Assembly (NCBI GenBank): GCA_902500755.1 | Contig: CABVRV010000002.1 | Location: 25,330 to 89,329, forward strand | Source: an uncultured Nitrospira sp. | GTDB lineage: Bacteria > Nitrospirota > Nitrospiria > Nitrospirales > Nitrospiraceae | Reading direction: 5' to 3' | Length of the DNA: 64,000 nucleotides | Part shown: positions 9,701 through 19,225 of the stretch, piece after piece | Numbering within the stretch: position 1 is the stretch's first letter | How the letters are laid out: the number at the start of each line of letters is the position of its first letter | Program-made: the position numbers and the translations under genes | The notes under the pieces: model-generated | Database searches by the model: none | The model's input: only the letters and a program-made list of their open reading frames with translations | What the model was told of the DNA's origin: nothing

Positions 9701-10792
9701 ATGACAATCCTGTTTCGCTATATCCTTCGCGAATTCTCAAAAATCTTCGGAATGTGCTTTGCCGGCTTGGTAACCATCTATCTAGTGATCGATTTTTTCG
9801 AGAAGGTCCGTCGCTTTCTTCGGTACGAATCCGGCCTTGTTCCCATCCTGACGTACTTCGCTTTAAAAATTCCCTCCATTTCGTTTCAAGTCGCTCCATT
9901 TGCCATACTGGTATCAACTCTGTTGACCCTTGGACTCCTTGCCCGCAGCAACGAAATCACGGCGATGCGCAGCTGTGGTATCAGTCTGCTGTGGATGTCA
10001 TCCCCCTTTGTCCTCTTCGCCAGCGCCGTGTCACTGGTGCTCCTCATTTTCAGCTCGACCGTTATTCCCTTGGCTTCTGAAAAAGCCGAAGAAGTCCGTG
10101 TGATCCAAATCGAGCAGAAACCCGCTCCGGTCACGATCCAGGCTGCTCAGCCTTGGGCTCGCATCAGCGCCGATGCGCTCATGAAAATCCGTGAAATCGA
10201 CACCACCGGCATGATCGTGCGAGGAGTTCGCATTTTTTATTTCCGCCCTCCCTTTCAGCTCGAACGCATGACCGAGGCGGAGGAAGCCCGCTATACCCCG
10301 ACTGGTTGGATGCTGTTGAATGGGCATCATCGTCGATTTCTTGAAGGCGACACCGCCGAGCTCGTCCAGTTCACGGAACAGCTGATCAAGATCCCGCTTA
10401 TCCCGGATGACTTCTCCAGCTCCCTCATCGGGAACTCGGACACGATGACGTTCCAAGAGATACGAAATTATCTTGAGCGTTTCCGACACGAAGGCTTTTC
10501 CTTTACTCGCTTATTGACAGACTACTATGGTCGGGTGGCCTTTCCCTTGGTCACAGTCGTGATGGTGATCGTCGGCATTGCCTTAAGTCTTCGACGGAGT
10601 GGAGTGCGCGGAGGCAGCATGGCGATGGGCATTGGGCAAGCGTTCATCGTGGGGTTTTGCTATTGGACGACCAACGCGGTCGCGATTGCACTGGGGCGGG
10701 GGGGAGCCTTGGCACCCATGCTGGCTGGCTGGATGGCCAACGCACTCTTCTTGAGCTTCGGACTCTATCTCTTGTTGAAAGTTCGTCATTAA
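9701..10792 (+). CDS. lptG: LPS export ABC transporter permease LptG
   Basis: A 363-residue LptF/LptG-family permease and partner of the preceding gene. The N-terminus (ILFRYILREFSKIF) enters the first helix. A periplasmic domain spans about 135-260. The C-terminal helices contain 'FPLVTVVMVIVGIALSLRRSGVRGG', the conserved region of LptG. It starts 4 bp after the lptF stop, so the two are translationally linked. It completes the inner-membrane part of lipopolysaccharide export and fits the downstream lipid A gene lpxD. Confidence 0.86.
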   Translation: MTILFRYILREFSKIFGMCFAGLVTIYLVIDFFEKVRRFLRYESGLVPILTYFALKIPSISFQVAPFAILVSTLLTLGLLARSNEITAMRSCGISLLWMSSPFVLFASAVSLVLLIFSSTVIPLASEKAEEVRVIQIEQKPAPVTIQAAQPWARISADALMKIREIDTTGMIVRGVRIFYFRPPFQLERMTEAEEARYTPTGWMLLNGHHRRFLEGDTAELVQFTEQLIKIPLIPDDFSSSLIGNSDTMTFQEIRNYLERFRHEGFSFTRLLTDYYGRVAFPLVTVVMVIVGIALSLRRSGVRGGSMAMGIGQAFIVGFCYWTTNAVAIALGRGGALAPMLAGWMANALFLSFGLYLLLKVRH

Positions 10793-10871
10793 ACTATGGT
10801 TACCTAGTTGACTGTCTTCTGGTCTTCCGGTAAGAAAGGCGCCGGAGACGCCTATTGAAGGAGGAACAAAC

Positions 10872-12128
10872 ATGGCCTCGCGCGTAGTGATCACTGGTCT
10901 CGGAGTGGTGTCTCCTATTGGGATCGGCGTCAGTGAGTTTTGGAAATCGGCTCTTACGGGTCGATCGGGGATTACGGCGATCCCATCCCTCGGGTGGTTT
11001 CCCATGTCCGGGTATCGCTCACAGGTGGCGGGCCAAGTCCATAATTTCGCACCAGAACAATACCTGTCGGCCACACAAGCCAATCGCGTGGATCGCTATG
11101 CGCAGTTTTCCTTGGTCGCCGCCAAGGAGGCGCTGACCGATGCCAACCTGAGCATGGCAAAGGAAGCTCCTCATCGCGTCGGAGTGATCGTCGGAGCAGG
11201 GATGGGTGGAATGGTGATGGGAGAGCGAGAAATCACTCAGCTCTTTGAGACCCAGCGACCGCATCGCGTACACCCGAATTTCATTCCTACGATCACACTG
11301 AACTCTGCCTCTGGGATTGTCGCCATGGCTCATGGCGCCAAGGGGCCGAATCTCACCATCTCGACAGCCTGCTCCTCCAGTGCCCATGCGCTCGGCCAGG
11401 CTCTGCACTGCATTCGTACTGGTCAGGCCGATGTGGTCATCGCCGTCGGGGCTGATGCGAGCATTACGCCCTTGGTCTTCGCCGGATTCTGCTCCTTACG
11501 TGCGCTCTCGAGTGAATTTAACAATGCTCCGGAGCAAGCGTCACGTCCATTTGACCGACGCCGCGACGGCTTTGTGATGGGCGAAGGAGCTGCCGCCTTG
11601 ATCGTCGAATCATGGGCCCATGCCAAGAAACGGAAAGCCAGAGTCTATGCCGAGCTCGCCGGATACGCCGCGACCAGTGAAGCCTATCATATGGTCATTC
11701 CCCAAGAGGATGGCCAGGAAATCTGCACCACGATGAAAATCGGTCTGAAGTCGGCCGGCATCGGCCCGGACCAAGTGGACTATATTAACGCGCATGCGAC
11801 CTCCACGACGATCGGTGATGCCGTCGAAACCAAGGCGATCAGGAGGCTCTTTAAGAATCGCGCGGATAAGATTGCCGTCAATGCCACAAAGTCACTTGTC
11901 GGCCACACCTTGGGCGCGGCGGGCGCGATCGGAGCGGTGGCAACGACTCTTGCCATTCATACGGGACAGATCCATCCTACCGCCAACTACGAGGAGCCAG
12001 ACCCGGACTGCTGTTTAGATGGAATCCGTCGAGCCATCCAAGAGCGAAAGGTCCGCTATGCCCTCTTAAACGCATTTGGATTCGGCAGCAACAATGCCAC
12101 GGTTGTCTTCAAGAAATTTGTCGCCTAG
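10872..12128 (+). CDS. fabF: Beta-ketoacyl-ACP synthase II (FabF-type)
   Basis: A 418-residue thiolase-fold condensing enzyme that extends acyl-ACP with malonyl-ACP. The catalytic triad Cys-His-His is complete: STACSSS (about 166), NAHATST (about 308) and KSLVGHTLGAAGA (about 344). A small hairpin (AGGCG/CGCCT) and a good GGAGG precede the ATG. It is followed by its own acyl carrier protein and lpxD, and lies downstream of lptFG. This suggests a dedicated acyl chain for envelope lipid rather than the housekeeping fatty-acid cluster, because no fabD/fabG is adjacent. That role is inferred. Confidence 0.93.
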   Translation: MASRVVITGLGVVSPIGIGVSEFWKSALTGRSGITAIPSLGWFPMSGYRSQVAGQVHNFAPEQYLSATQANRVDRYAQFSLVAAKEALTDANLSMAKEAPHRVGVIVGAGMGGMVMGEREITQLFETQRPHRVHPNFIPTITLNSASGIVAMAHGAKGPNLTISTACSSSAHALGQALHCIRTGQADVVIAVGADASITPLVFAGFCSLRALSSEFNNAPEQASRPFDRRRDGFVMGEGAAALIVESWAHAKKRKARVYAELAGYAATSEAYHMVIPQEDGQEICTTMKIGLKSAGIGPDQVDYINAHATSTTIGDAVETKAIRRLFKNRADKIAVNATKSLVGHTLGAAGAIGAVATTLAIHTGQIHPTANYEEPDPDCCLDGIRRAIQERKVRYALLNAFGFGSNNATVVFKKFVA

Positions 12129-12207
12129 AAAATTATCACATGATAACGAGGCCCATTCACCCAGTTCAGCTGCGAAGAGCCTCATGCCACTCTAAGGAGT
12201 ACCCATA

Positions 12208-12672
12208 ATGACTGAACGGATCAACCCGGAGATCACAGAAAAAATCGTCCATGCGTTGGCCAGCTATCTTAAACGAGATCCGGCCTCAATTACTGAGGCA
12301 CATCATCTCCGAGATGACCTTGGCCTCGATTCGGTGGCCGTCATTGAGCTCCTCTTCGAGATCGAAGAACGATTTAAACTTCAGATTCCAGACCAGGACC
12401 TTCCAGGACTGAGCACGGTCGGCTCGGTTGCGGCCTACGTACAGCGACGTCTCGCAGAACCTCAGGGAGGCTCGAAGCCTGAATTACCTAAATCCAAGAC
12501 ACCATCTACCAAGTCAGGATCAAAAAAATCCGCTTCATCCACCAGGTCGACATCGGTAAAATCCTCTTCCACCAAATCGGTCTCAACGAAACTGAAATCC
12601 GGCTCCGCCAAGAAACCGAAAACAATGCCAAAACCTGCTGCGAAAACAAAGAAAAAGGTCACAGCCCGATGA
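12208..12672 (+). CDS. Acyl carrier protein with a long lysine/serine-rich C-terminal tail
   Basis: A 154-residue protein, about twice the usual ACP length. Residues 1-80 are a standard ACP; Ser42 in DLGLDSVAV is the 4'-phosphopantetheine site. From about residue 85 to the end it is a low-complexity tail of Lys, Ser, Thr, Ala and Pro (repeats like [19 protein letters not shown]). This makes the C-terminus strongly basic, whereas ACPs are normally acidic throughout. Four-base overlap with the lpxD start. The tail could bind acidic surfaces or nucleic acid; its function is unknown. It is probably the donor for the neighbouring FabF and LpxD. Confidence 0.85.
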   Translation: MTERINPEITEKIVHALASYLKRDPASITEAHHLRDDLGLDSVAVIELLFEIEERFKLQIPDQDLPGLSTVGSVAAYVQRRLAEPQGGSKPELPKSKTPSTKSGSKKSASSTRSTSVKSSSTKSVSTKLKSGSAKKPKTMPKPAAKTKKKVTAR

Positions 12673-13769
12673 GCAAACCTCAACTCCCCACCCCGATCAC
12701 ACTGGCTCAGATCCATCATGTTGTCGGCGGTACGATCCATGGCAATGACCGGACACAAATCTTTAGTCTTACCAGCCTCGATCAGGCTGACCCGCAGGCT
12801 CTTTCGTTCGTAACGAACGAGAAAATGGCAAAGGCTGCGACGACCCTTGCAGTCGCAGCGCTGCTGGTACATCGACATCAGCCGGATCTTACAGTGCCGC
12901 AGATCGTCGTCGACAATCCCATGTTGGCTTTCGCGCATGTGGCACAGAAATTTTTCGTTCGCGTTCCGACGCCTCGGGGTATTGCCGAACATGTGACACA
13001 AGGTTCCGACGTACAGGTTGGAGCCGATCCGTCCATCTGGCCCTTTGTCACCCTGGGCGACCGTGTGAAGATCGGCGATCGGGTTACTCTCTACCCAGGA
13101 GTCTTCATAGGATCCGATGTGACGATCGGAAACGATTGTACGTTGTACCCCAATGTCGTGGTGCGAGAGGGCTGTTCACTTGGGGCTCGAGTGATCGTCC
13201 ACAGTGGAACTGTCATCGGGGCAGACGGATTTGGGTATGTGCAGCATCAAGGCCGTCATCACAAAATCCCTCAACTGGGAGGCGTGACCATCGAAGACGA
13301 CGTGGAGTTGGGAGCCAACGTCACGATCGATCGGGCCACATTCGGACGAACTCTGGTCAAGCAGGGCACCAAGGTAGACAATCTCGTCCAAATCGCCCAC
13401 AACGTGACCGTGGGAGAACACTGCATTCTCGTCGCACAAGTGGGCATAGCCGGCAGCACAACGATCGGTCGTCACGTGATGATTGGCGGCCAAGCCGGTC
13501 TTTCGGATCACCTGACCATCGGCGATCAAGTACTGATTGCGGCGAAAGCAGGGGTCAATCGAAGTGTTGAATCGAATCAGATTGTCGGAGGCACTCCTGC
13601 AATGCCGCGTGAAAAAGCGCTCAGAGTCCAAGGAGCTATTTTCCAGTTGCCTGAGTTGAAACAACTCGTGAGGGATTTGGAAACGCGCGTGACGACGCTC
13701 GAAACAGGTCTAGGAAAATCTCCTGGACGCACTGCTCGAGCACAGAAGGCTCGCCCTAAAAAGAGATAA
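12669..13769 (+). CDS. lpxD: UDP-3-O-(3-hydroxyacyl)glucosamine N-acyltransferase LpxD
   Basis: A 366-residue left-handed beta-helix acyltransferase for the third step of lipid A synthesis. An N-terminal uridine-binding domain (1-100) is followed by many hexapeptide repeats (for example [27 protein letters not shown]). The HXXXHXXXIP-like catalytic part lies at '[14 protein letters not shown]', where the His-His is kept. It is about 25 residues longer than many LpxDs because of a basic tail ([13 protein letters not shown]) resembling the tail of the ACP before it. Starts at an ATGA overlap with the ACP gene, so the two are coupled. Confidence 0.92.
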   Translation: MSKPQLPTPITLAQIHHVVGGTIHGNDRTQIFSLTSLDQADPQALSFVTNEKMAKAATTLAVAALLVHRHQPDLTVPQIVVDNPMLAFAHVAQKFFVRVPTPRGIAEHVTQGSDVQVGADPSIWPFVTLGDRVKIGDRVTLYPGVFIGSDVTIGNDCTLYPNVVVREGCSLGARVIVHSGTVIGADGFGYVQHQGRHHKIPQLGGVTIEDDVELGANVTIDRATFGRTLVKQGTKVDNLVQIAHNVTVGEHCILVAQVGIAGSTTIGRHVMIGGQAGLSDHLTIGDQVLIAAKAGVNRSVESNQIVGGTPAMPREKALRVQGAIFQLPELKQLVRDLETRVTTLETGLGKSPGRTARAQKARPKKR

Positions 13770-13773
13770 GACC

Positions 13774-14313
13774 TCAGGCCTTTACTTTTTCTATTGTGAT
13801 CACTCTCCGCCATAAGAACAGCCTTGCCCAATAATAGCCGGCCCAAGGCAGAAAAATCGCAGGAACGACGTATACATGTCCGTAGGCGAACGCGGCAATG
13901 GCGCTTCCCACAAGAAGCGTGATGCCTGCGACATACGCGAACGGAACCACCTGCCGACCGGGATGTTCAAAATCCATGGGTTCCGATCTTTTCTTGAGCT
14001 TCCCCTTCTGTCTATCCAAAGTCTGTCTCATCCGCGCCGCCAGAACCTCTGGGAATTCACGCAACAGATATCGCTGGTAGAGGGTATGCCCCGCCCCCAA
14101 TCCGATACCTGACAGAAACAAACCGGAACTCTGATAAAACGTATCCCACGTATAAGTGTCGGTCGCAACCCACTGATAGACTAACCCACCGACCCCGCCG
14201 ACCAAACAAATGAGGCCGAGAAAACCAGACGGCATAAGTATGTGTATCTTCACATACTCCTGAGCCTGTTGCGTGGTTTGTTGTGAGTGGTGAACGTTAA
14301 TAAGTTTCGGCAC
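13774..14313 (-). CDS. Hypothetical four-helix membrane protein
   Basis: 179 residues with four hydrophobic segments: about 27-48, 63-82, 125-145 and 146-165. A basic cytoplasmic loop (about 95-118) lies between helices two and three. It is not recognised as a named family. Start is GTG with a GAAGGGAG Shine-Dalgarno upstream. It converges on lpxD with only 4 bp between the stops, so it is a separate unit. No function is offered. Confidence 0.6.
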   Translation of the reverse strand: MPKLINVHHSQQTTQQAQEYVKIHILMPSGFLGLICLVGGVGGLVYQWVATDTYTWDTFYQSSGLFLSGIGLGAGHTLYQRYLLREFPEVLAARMRQTLDRQKGKLKKRSEPMDFEHPGRQVVPFAYVAGITLLVGSAIAAFAYGHVYVVPAIFLPWAGYYWARLFLWRRVITIEKVKA

Positions 14314-14527
14314 GATGCTCCCTTCTTAATATCTCCAAACTGTACCTGGCTCGTAGCGCATTATAGCGACCTCATTCGCTTCAGCAAAGTGTAGAACCAT
14401 GGGTCGTGAGAATTGGCTCAGAGCTTACAAGTCTACGATAAATGGGGACATCATCACCATTAAGCCAGGTAATCGTGGCAAGGGACCTCTAGCTTGATGA
14501 CTGTCCGCCAGAGAAGAGAACGGTGCG

Positions 14528-15619
14528 TCAATCCGGTTGATGGGACGACTGTTTCGTCGCAGAATGAGGGGGGATGATGTCTGCTCCAGATTCTTTCATC
14601 GCAGCACAACGGCTTGAAACCACTCCTTGCATAGTTGACGCGATGGCATCAAGACTTTCGAGAAGAGCCGTAAAGGAATCAGAAATAACGGTCTTGGAAG
14701 CCGACCTCTGGACCTGAGATGAGCGATTGGTGAATTTCACGCGGCCAACGGCAGGAGGATTCACCGTCTCAACCACCGAGATCAGAGGAGTGACACTCAG
14801 ATCAATCTCACGACCCTCCGCGCCCTTGTTCCCTTGCTGCGCATCAACCCTGACCACTGGACGAAGAGGATAGCGACTATTCACCTTGGCCACGATGCCG
14901 ACGTCTCCGGTCGTCAACCGGACAATCGTCCCGAGCGGGTACACCGACAATTGCTCGACAAGGGCCTTGAGAATCTCTCGTGGAAAAGTCGCTCGCTCGG
15001 CAACCAGGAGCTCTTTAACGGCTTCATGGGGAAGCAGCCGGCGGCGATAGGGTCGTTCGCTGACCAGTGCGTCGAATACATCCACGACGCCACAAATCTG
15101 AGCCATCTCGTTGATCTCTCGACCCTTGAGTCGATTAGGATATCCCTGACCATTGAATCGTTCATGAACCTGACGTATCAATCGCGCAAGCCAGTGGTAG
15201 TCCGGACCGCATTGTTCGATGACTCGATAGCCGAACTCCGGATGCTGTTCAATCACTGCTCGTTCTTCCTGAGTCAATCGGCCGCTCTTGGTGATCAACG
15301 TGTTCGGTACCGCAAATAACCCAATATCATGTACGAGCCCCGTGAGCGCCAATCGATGCAGCTCTTCTCCATAGTACCCCAACCCTATCCCCACCTTCGT
15401 TCCGAGTATGGCCACATTGACCAAGTTGGTAGTCAAGGGTGAGCCTGCGCGTCCAGATAAGGCTTCAACAACGAGTTCGTCGGTCTGTTGTAAAGACAAG
15501 ACCAGATCTGTCGCAAGCTGCTCAAGCGAGTGCAGCGCGAAAGCGTGCTGACCTTGCAGGGCAATGGCAACCTCGTTCAAGACCTGTTCTGACCGAGAAT
15601 ACCAGTCGTTCACGATCAC
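14528..15619 (-). CDS. HD-GYP domain protein (putative cyclic di-GMP phosphodiesterase)
   Basis: A 363-residue protein with an HD-GYP domain at about 75-215: 'TGLVHDIGL' holds the HD pair, followed by HPEFGYRVIE, 'RQVHERFNGQGYP' (HE plus GYP) and the DVFDAL motif. These metal ligands are kept, so hydrolysis of c-di-GMP is plausible. The C-terminal ~130 residues form an extra small domain (LGTIVRLTTGDVGIV, beta-rich), then a low-complexity tail. It starts at GTG overlapping the stop of the ATPase gene. It is the last gene of the chemosensory cluster and would link it to c-di-GMP turnover. Confidence 0.85.
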   Translation of the reverse strand: MIVNDWYSRSEQVLNEVAIALQGQHAFALHSLEQLATDLVLSLQQTDELVVEALSGRAGSPLTTNLVNVAILGTKVGIGLGYYGEELHRLALTGLVHDIGLFAVPNTLITKSGRLTQEERAVIEQHPEFGYRVIEQCGPDYHWLARLIRQVHERFNGQGYPNRLKGREINEMAQICGVVDVFDALVSERPYRRRLLPHEAVKELLVAERATFPREILKALVEQLSVYPLGTIVRLTTGDVGIVAKVNSRYPLRPVVRVDAQQGNKGAEGREIDLSVTPLISVVETVNPPAVGRVKFTNRSSQVQRSASKTVISDSFTALLESLDAIASTMQGVVSSRCAAMKESGADIIPPHSATKQSSHQPD

Positions 15620-16488
15620 ACCCCTGAGCCGCCGCCGTCATGTCGGCACAACATGTTTCCTGCAACTCGTTCAACCAACGCTCGCCTGATCTGGCGAACT
15701 TCCGCGACGCTCCCAACGTAGAGGCATAAGTCACACAGTGAGTTAATTAAACGGCAGACTCCGCCAGTCCGCTGGAAAATTGAGGAAATCGCACCCGAAG
15801 AAAAGATCGGCTGAATACAACCGGCAGCAGTCAAGCGAGTCACGATGTATGCTTTCGTCTCGGCACGATCGAGCCGGTCGATATGGTGATGAATGGCCAC
15901 ACGCTGCGCGAGTTGTGGAATATGCGCGATACGGTCGCGGAGTTCCGGTTGACCAACGAGCACCAGCGTCATGAGAAACCGGTCGTTCAGCTGGAAATTG
16001 CTCAGGAATCGCAGCTCCTCGAACAAGCGCTCGTGCTCGATGGCCTGGGCTTCATCCACCACCACGACGGTATCGATGTCTTGCTGGTAATTGGCCAGTA
16101 GCTGGTCATTTAGTCGACGTAGCTGCTCGCCTCTGGTTCCGCCTGAGTCCAAACCGAGCTGAAATATAATCTCGCCGAGGAATTCGTTTCCTGGGATAGT
16201 CGGGTTGGACAGGAGGCCAATCTCATACCGGGATCGAGGAAGCTTCAGAATGATCGCGCGACTCAGGAGCGTCTTGCCACTCCCGATCTCGCCAGTCAAC
16301 ATGACAATTCCCTTTCGGGTACGAATTCCATACAGCATGCGCGCCATGGCAGCTTCGTGCTTGGCCGATGGAACGTAGAATGTTGGGTCCGGCACGTTTT
16401 CAAACGGGCGCCGCTGCAACCCCCAGTGTGGCTCATATGTCAAATGCTGGATCACATGCTGCTCGTGAACAGCGTCAACCAGAGACAT
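15616..16488 (-). CDS. ExeA/GspA-type AAA ATPase
   Basis: A 290-residue P-loop ATPase of the ExeA/GspA family. Walker A is GEIGSGKT (about 62-69) and Walker B is VVVVDEAQAI (about 140-150). The N-terminus (HWGLQRRPFENVPDPTFYVPS) is the classical ExeA start, in which the protein pairs with a membrane component to place secretion or surface machinery. No membrane segment or peptidoglycan-binding domain is seen. It lies between an Hpt-like protein and an HD-GYP protein, overlapping the latter by four bases, inside the chemosensory operon. The output role is inference. Confidence 0.85.
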   Translation of the reverse strand: MSLVDAVHEQHVIQHLTYEPHWGLQRRPFENVPDPTFYVPSAKHEAAMARMLYGIRTRKGIVMLTGEIGSGKTLLSRAIILKLPRSRYEIGLLSNPTIPGNEFLGEIIFQLGLDSGGTRGEQLRRLNDQLLANYQQDIDTVVVVDEAQAIEHERLFEELRFLSNFQLNDRFLMTLVLVGQPELRDRIAHIPQLAQRVAIHHHIDRLDRAETKAYIVTRLTAAGCIQPIFSSGAISSIFQRTGGVCRLINSLCDLCLYVGSVAEVRQIRRALVERVAGNMLCRHDGGGSGV

Positions 16489-16545
16489 TATCCTACCTCA
16501 CTCTTTCCCGTCATGCGGACTCATCGAGTGTCTCCACGGTCGGAT

Positions 16546-17490
16546 TCAATTTGGCAAGACACGTTGTATGGCCGCGCGTTCCGCCTGTCCGCATTGCGCC
16601 CATTCCTCGAGGCTGTTGATGCTTTGAGCGAGGCGAGATTGGACCGCCTCGTATCGCTTAGCATCAACCGTCACCCGGCAGTCCATCACAATTGCGAGAA
16701 AACTATGGAGGCCCATGAAAAACGTCATGGTATGGGAGGCATTGACCTGTTGAGCTGCAGACCACAACTGTGCAACGCGTTCTACAGTGTTCTGTAGATG
16801 GGATGACGGCCCATCTGAGGAGGCGCTGCCGTTCCTCAGCGCCTGAAGCATGGCGGATAGATGAGGGACTTCCTGACGAGCAAGCTCCAGAAATCCCTGC
16901 TCCCCTTCCGTCGATCGGTCGAGAAATTCCTGTATGGAAACGAGGTTGCATTGTTCCACTCCCCGCTGCAGAAGCCCCTCTGTTTGAGCCACCATGGTCT
17001 GAACTAGATTGCGACAAAAGGTCCCTGTCGCTGGGCCTTGATCGTACAGACCACGGAGAAGAGCCAACAGTTCTTTCGTGCCAATCGCTGTCGGAGCGCT
17101 GTCAGCAGAGGCTTGGGCGGCCTCGTGGTCAAAAGTGACACCGGTTGCTCGTGTCAGCGTTCCATGAATGTGCCCCAACTGTTTACAGAGTGCGAGGAAA
17201 TCATCAGCCGAAATTCGTGCGCTCGGCTCCTGAACAGCTTCGATAAAGGGCAGAGCTGAAAAACTTGCTCGCTCAACATCACTCAGATTAATGGTCGCCG
17301 CAGACCCGCCAAGGTTCGTGATGCCGACCTTGATCGTCTGGGCCAAGGACCGATGGCGCTCCGCGGGGGGAGCCTGTTGAAGTTCGTCGAGAGCTACATG
17401 AATCTGTTGAAGCCATTCCTGTGCTTCTTGAACGAACAGTTCAATTAGTTCTTTCTGGAACGCATCTTCGGTTTCAACAGGCATCGGCAT
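16546..17490 (-). CDS. Chemosensory-cluster protein with an Hpt-like domain lacking the phospho-histidine
   Basis: A 314-residue, mostly alpha-helical protein. The first ~85 residues resemble an Hpt domain (FVQEAQEWLQQIHVALDEL, then ITNLGGSAATINL). In Hpt domains the core is HTLKGSA; here it reads TNLGGSA, so the phospho-accepting His and the following Lys are missing. The rest (about 130-310) is helical without a recognised domain. Its cluster position, between the receiver/coiled-coil gene and the ExeA-type ATPase, suggests a scaffold that imitates the CheA P1 domain. The domain call is by pattern and should be read as tentative. Confidence 0.55.
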   Translation of the reverse strand: MPMPVETEDAFQKELIELFVQEAQEWLQQIHVALDELQQAPPAERHRSLAQTIKVGITNLGGSAATINLSDVERASFSALPFIEAVQEPSARISADDFLALCKQLGHIHGTLTRATGVTFDHEAAQASADSAPTAIGTKELLALLRGLYDQGPATGTFCRNLVQTMVAQTEGLLQRGVEQCNLVSIQEFLDRSTEGEQGFLELARQEVPHLSAMLQALRNGSASSDGPSSHLQNTVERVAQLWSAAQQVNASHTMTFFMGLHSFLAIVMDCRVTVDAKRYEAVQSRLAQSINSLEEWAQCGQAERAAIQRVLPN

Positions 17491-17538
17491 CGGCCAATCA
17501 TCAGCAACACAGTCATCTCACGACTCCGACTGGTTACA

Positions 17539-18738
17539 TCAGGACTGTCCTTTCCCATTTCCAAGTTGCGAGGCCAACCCAGCGATTTCGCCCAATTTGC
17601 GAGCCATTTCTTCAAATCGTTTCGTTGCATTCTCAGCTGCCTGCTCTGTTTCCACTACCTGCCGAGCAAGCATTCCGTTACGCTCGCGTTCAGCCACCAG
17701 AAGTCCTTCCAGCTCTTGAACTTTTGTCGCGGTTTTTTCCGCTTCCTGCACTCGCCCTACCGCTTCGATATGCTTGCGCTGTTCAGACGTGAGCTCAGTT
17801 TCGAGCGCCCTAATTCTCTCCTGGAGTTCAACCACGTGTTTTTGCTCGCTGAGGAGTCGCCCTTCGGCATCCTGAGCCTGCGCCGAGATCTTTTCTGAGT
17901 CAGCCAGCTGTTGGACCAGTTGCTCCGCAGCCGCCCGTTCAGCATTGAGAGTAGATTCCAATTCTGCAATGCGTCCGGCAGTCTTTTGCAAGCCCAGAGC
18001 CTCCTCCTTGAGAGTCCTTACTTGATCCTGTTCTGCCTTGAGCGCAGCTTCCAGCTCGGAAATTCGCAAGGCCTGCGGCTCAAGCTTCGTGACTTGTGCT
18101 TCAAGATCACTGACACGCTGATGCGCTGTCGCCAACTGCGCTTCGCTTTCTTTGGCTCGCGCCAGCTGCCCCATTGCGTCGGACAGCTGTTTGGCCAACT
18201 CTTCGGATCGGGCCCGTTCGTTCTGAAGCTGGCCTTCAATTTCCTTGAGCTTTCCGGCACTCTGATTCACGTTGTCTTGTTGATGGATCGATATTACAGG
18301 AGCTTTTTTAACGTCCTGCATGTGCTCAGATGCAGGTTGAGTGGCTACGGCCGATTCGGGTATCGCTTCTTGTCGTTTTGCCATCAGTTCGAGCACACGA
18401 TCTTTCAACGATGTGCCTTGGAAAGGCTTCTTCAACACACCATCTGCTCGACAGGACTCAGCCTGCTTGGTCACCTCATCATTGACGATACCAGAGATCA
18501 AGAGTACCGGAGTCGTGGCAAGGTCGGGATTTCCCCGGACAAACGCGCACACCTCGTACCCACTCTTATCCGGCATAATAACGTCAGAGACGACGAGGTC
18601 CGGTCGCTCCTTTGCCAAATAGGCCAAGGCTTCCTCGCCATTTGCCGCGAGCGTGACGCCAAGCCCAGCCTCAGTTAACAGTCGTTCGGCGACTTTTCGC
18701 ACTGCGATGCTGTCATCTGCTATGAGGATCTTCGGCAT
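17539..18738 (-). CDS. Response regulator with long coiled-coil C-terminus
   Basis: A 399-residue protein. An N-terminal receiver domain (1-120) has the acidic pair in IADDS, the phospho-acceptor Asp in VVSDVIMPDKSG (about 53), and the conserved Lys in VLKKPF. Residues about 160-395 form an almost unbroken coiled coil rich in Glu, Gln, Lys, Ala and Leu (QLQNERARSEELAKQL and similar heptads). The arrangement recalls FrzS-like regulators, which sit at cell poles, but the sequence does not prove that. It is transcribed after the two CheW-like genes, 49 bp before the Hpt-like gene. Confidence 0.85.
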   Translation of the reverse strand: MPKILIADDSIAVRKVAERLLTEAGLGVTLAANGEEALAYLAKERPDLVVSDVIMPDKSGYEVCAFVRGNPDLATTPVLLISGIVNDEVTKQAESCRADGVLKKPFQGTSLKDRVLELMAKRQEAIPESAVATQPASEHMQDVKKAPVISIHQQDNVNQSAGKLKEIEGQLQNERARSEELAKQLSDAMGQLARAKESEAQLATAHQRVSDLEAQVTKLEPQALRISELEAALKAEQDQVRTLKEEALGLQKTAGRIAELESTLNAERAAAEQLVQQLADSEKISAQAQDAEGRLLSEQKHVVELQERIRALETELTSEQRKHIEAVGRVQEAEKTATKVQELEGLLVAERERNGMLARQVVETEQAAENATKRFEEMARKLGEIAGLASQLGNGKGQS

Positions 18739-18775
18739 ACCTGCACCTTTCGTCTTTCTTAAGTCTCTTGAAAAG

Positions 18776-19225
18776 TCATTTCATGCACGATCCGAGTTGT
18801 GATATGGCGAGAATCGGTATCTCATCGAGTCCGTTGGCATAACTTCCTTCAGCCGGTATATCTTTCCCCCGATAGGCCTGAATGGCGGCGGGTTCTAACG
18901 TGTGAAGGACCGGCATCTCCTCATCGATGCACATCACCATATCTCCCAAAGGATGTTTTATCCTGAGACACAGGGGATGGTTTCCCCGCACACGAAGACG
19001 CAGCAGTGAAGCCAGATCGAATACCGGGAGAACGGTCTGATCCTGCCGAACGACCGATGTGATAAACGGTGTGCGACTGCCAACCGGAATGGATGGTTTC
19101 CATGGCGAAATGCCCGCTACTTCCAACGTCTTCACGGCCAACCGCCGACCACCTATTGAAAAAACCACACAATTCGATGGTGAATGCGTTGCTTCTCTCT
19201 GCCCCTTTTCTCCCGTCCTCAGCAT
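18776..19225 (-). CDS. CheW-like coupling protein (degenerate)
   Basis: About 149 residues matching a CheW-domain pattern: CVVFSIGGRRLAV..LEVAGI at the start, an SVVRQDQTVLPVFDLASLL segment corresponding to the region where CheW reads 'NLRG.I.PV.DL', and a hydrophobic core after it. Short insertions and loss of the NLRG word mark it as divergent. Chosen start is the first ATG (19225); a TTG 30 bp upstream overlaps the preceding gene. It is one of three CheW-like genes in the cluster. Confidence 0.6.
   Translation of the reverse strand: MLRTGEKGQREATHSPSNCVVFSIGGRRLAVKTLEVAGISPWKPSIPVGSRTPFITSVVRQDQTVLPVFDLASLLRLRVRGNHPLCLRIKHPLGDMVMCIDEEMPVLHTLEPAAIQAYRGKDIPAEGSYANGLDEIPILAISQLGSCMK

Noticed and set aside
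17911-18678. 255-codon plus-strand frame antisense to the response regulator
   Set aside because: It mirrors the coiled-coil codon bias of the minus-strand gene; no ribosome site or domain.
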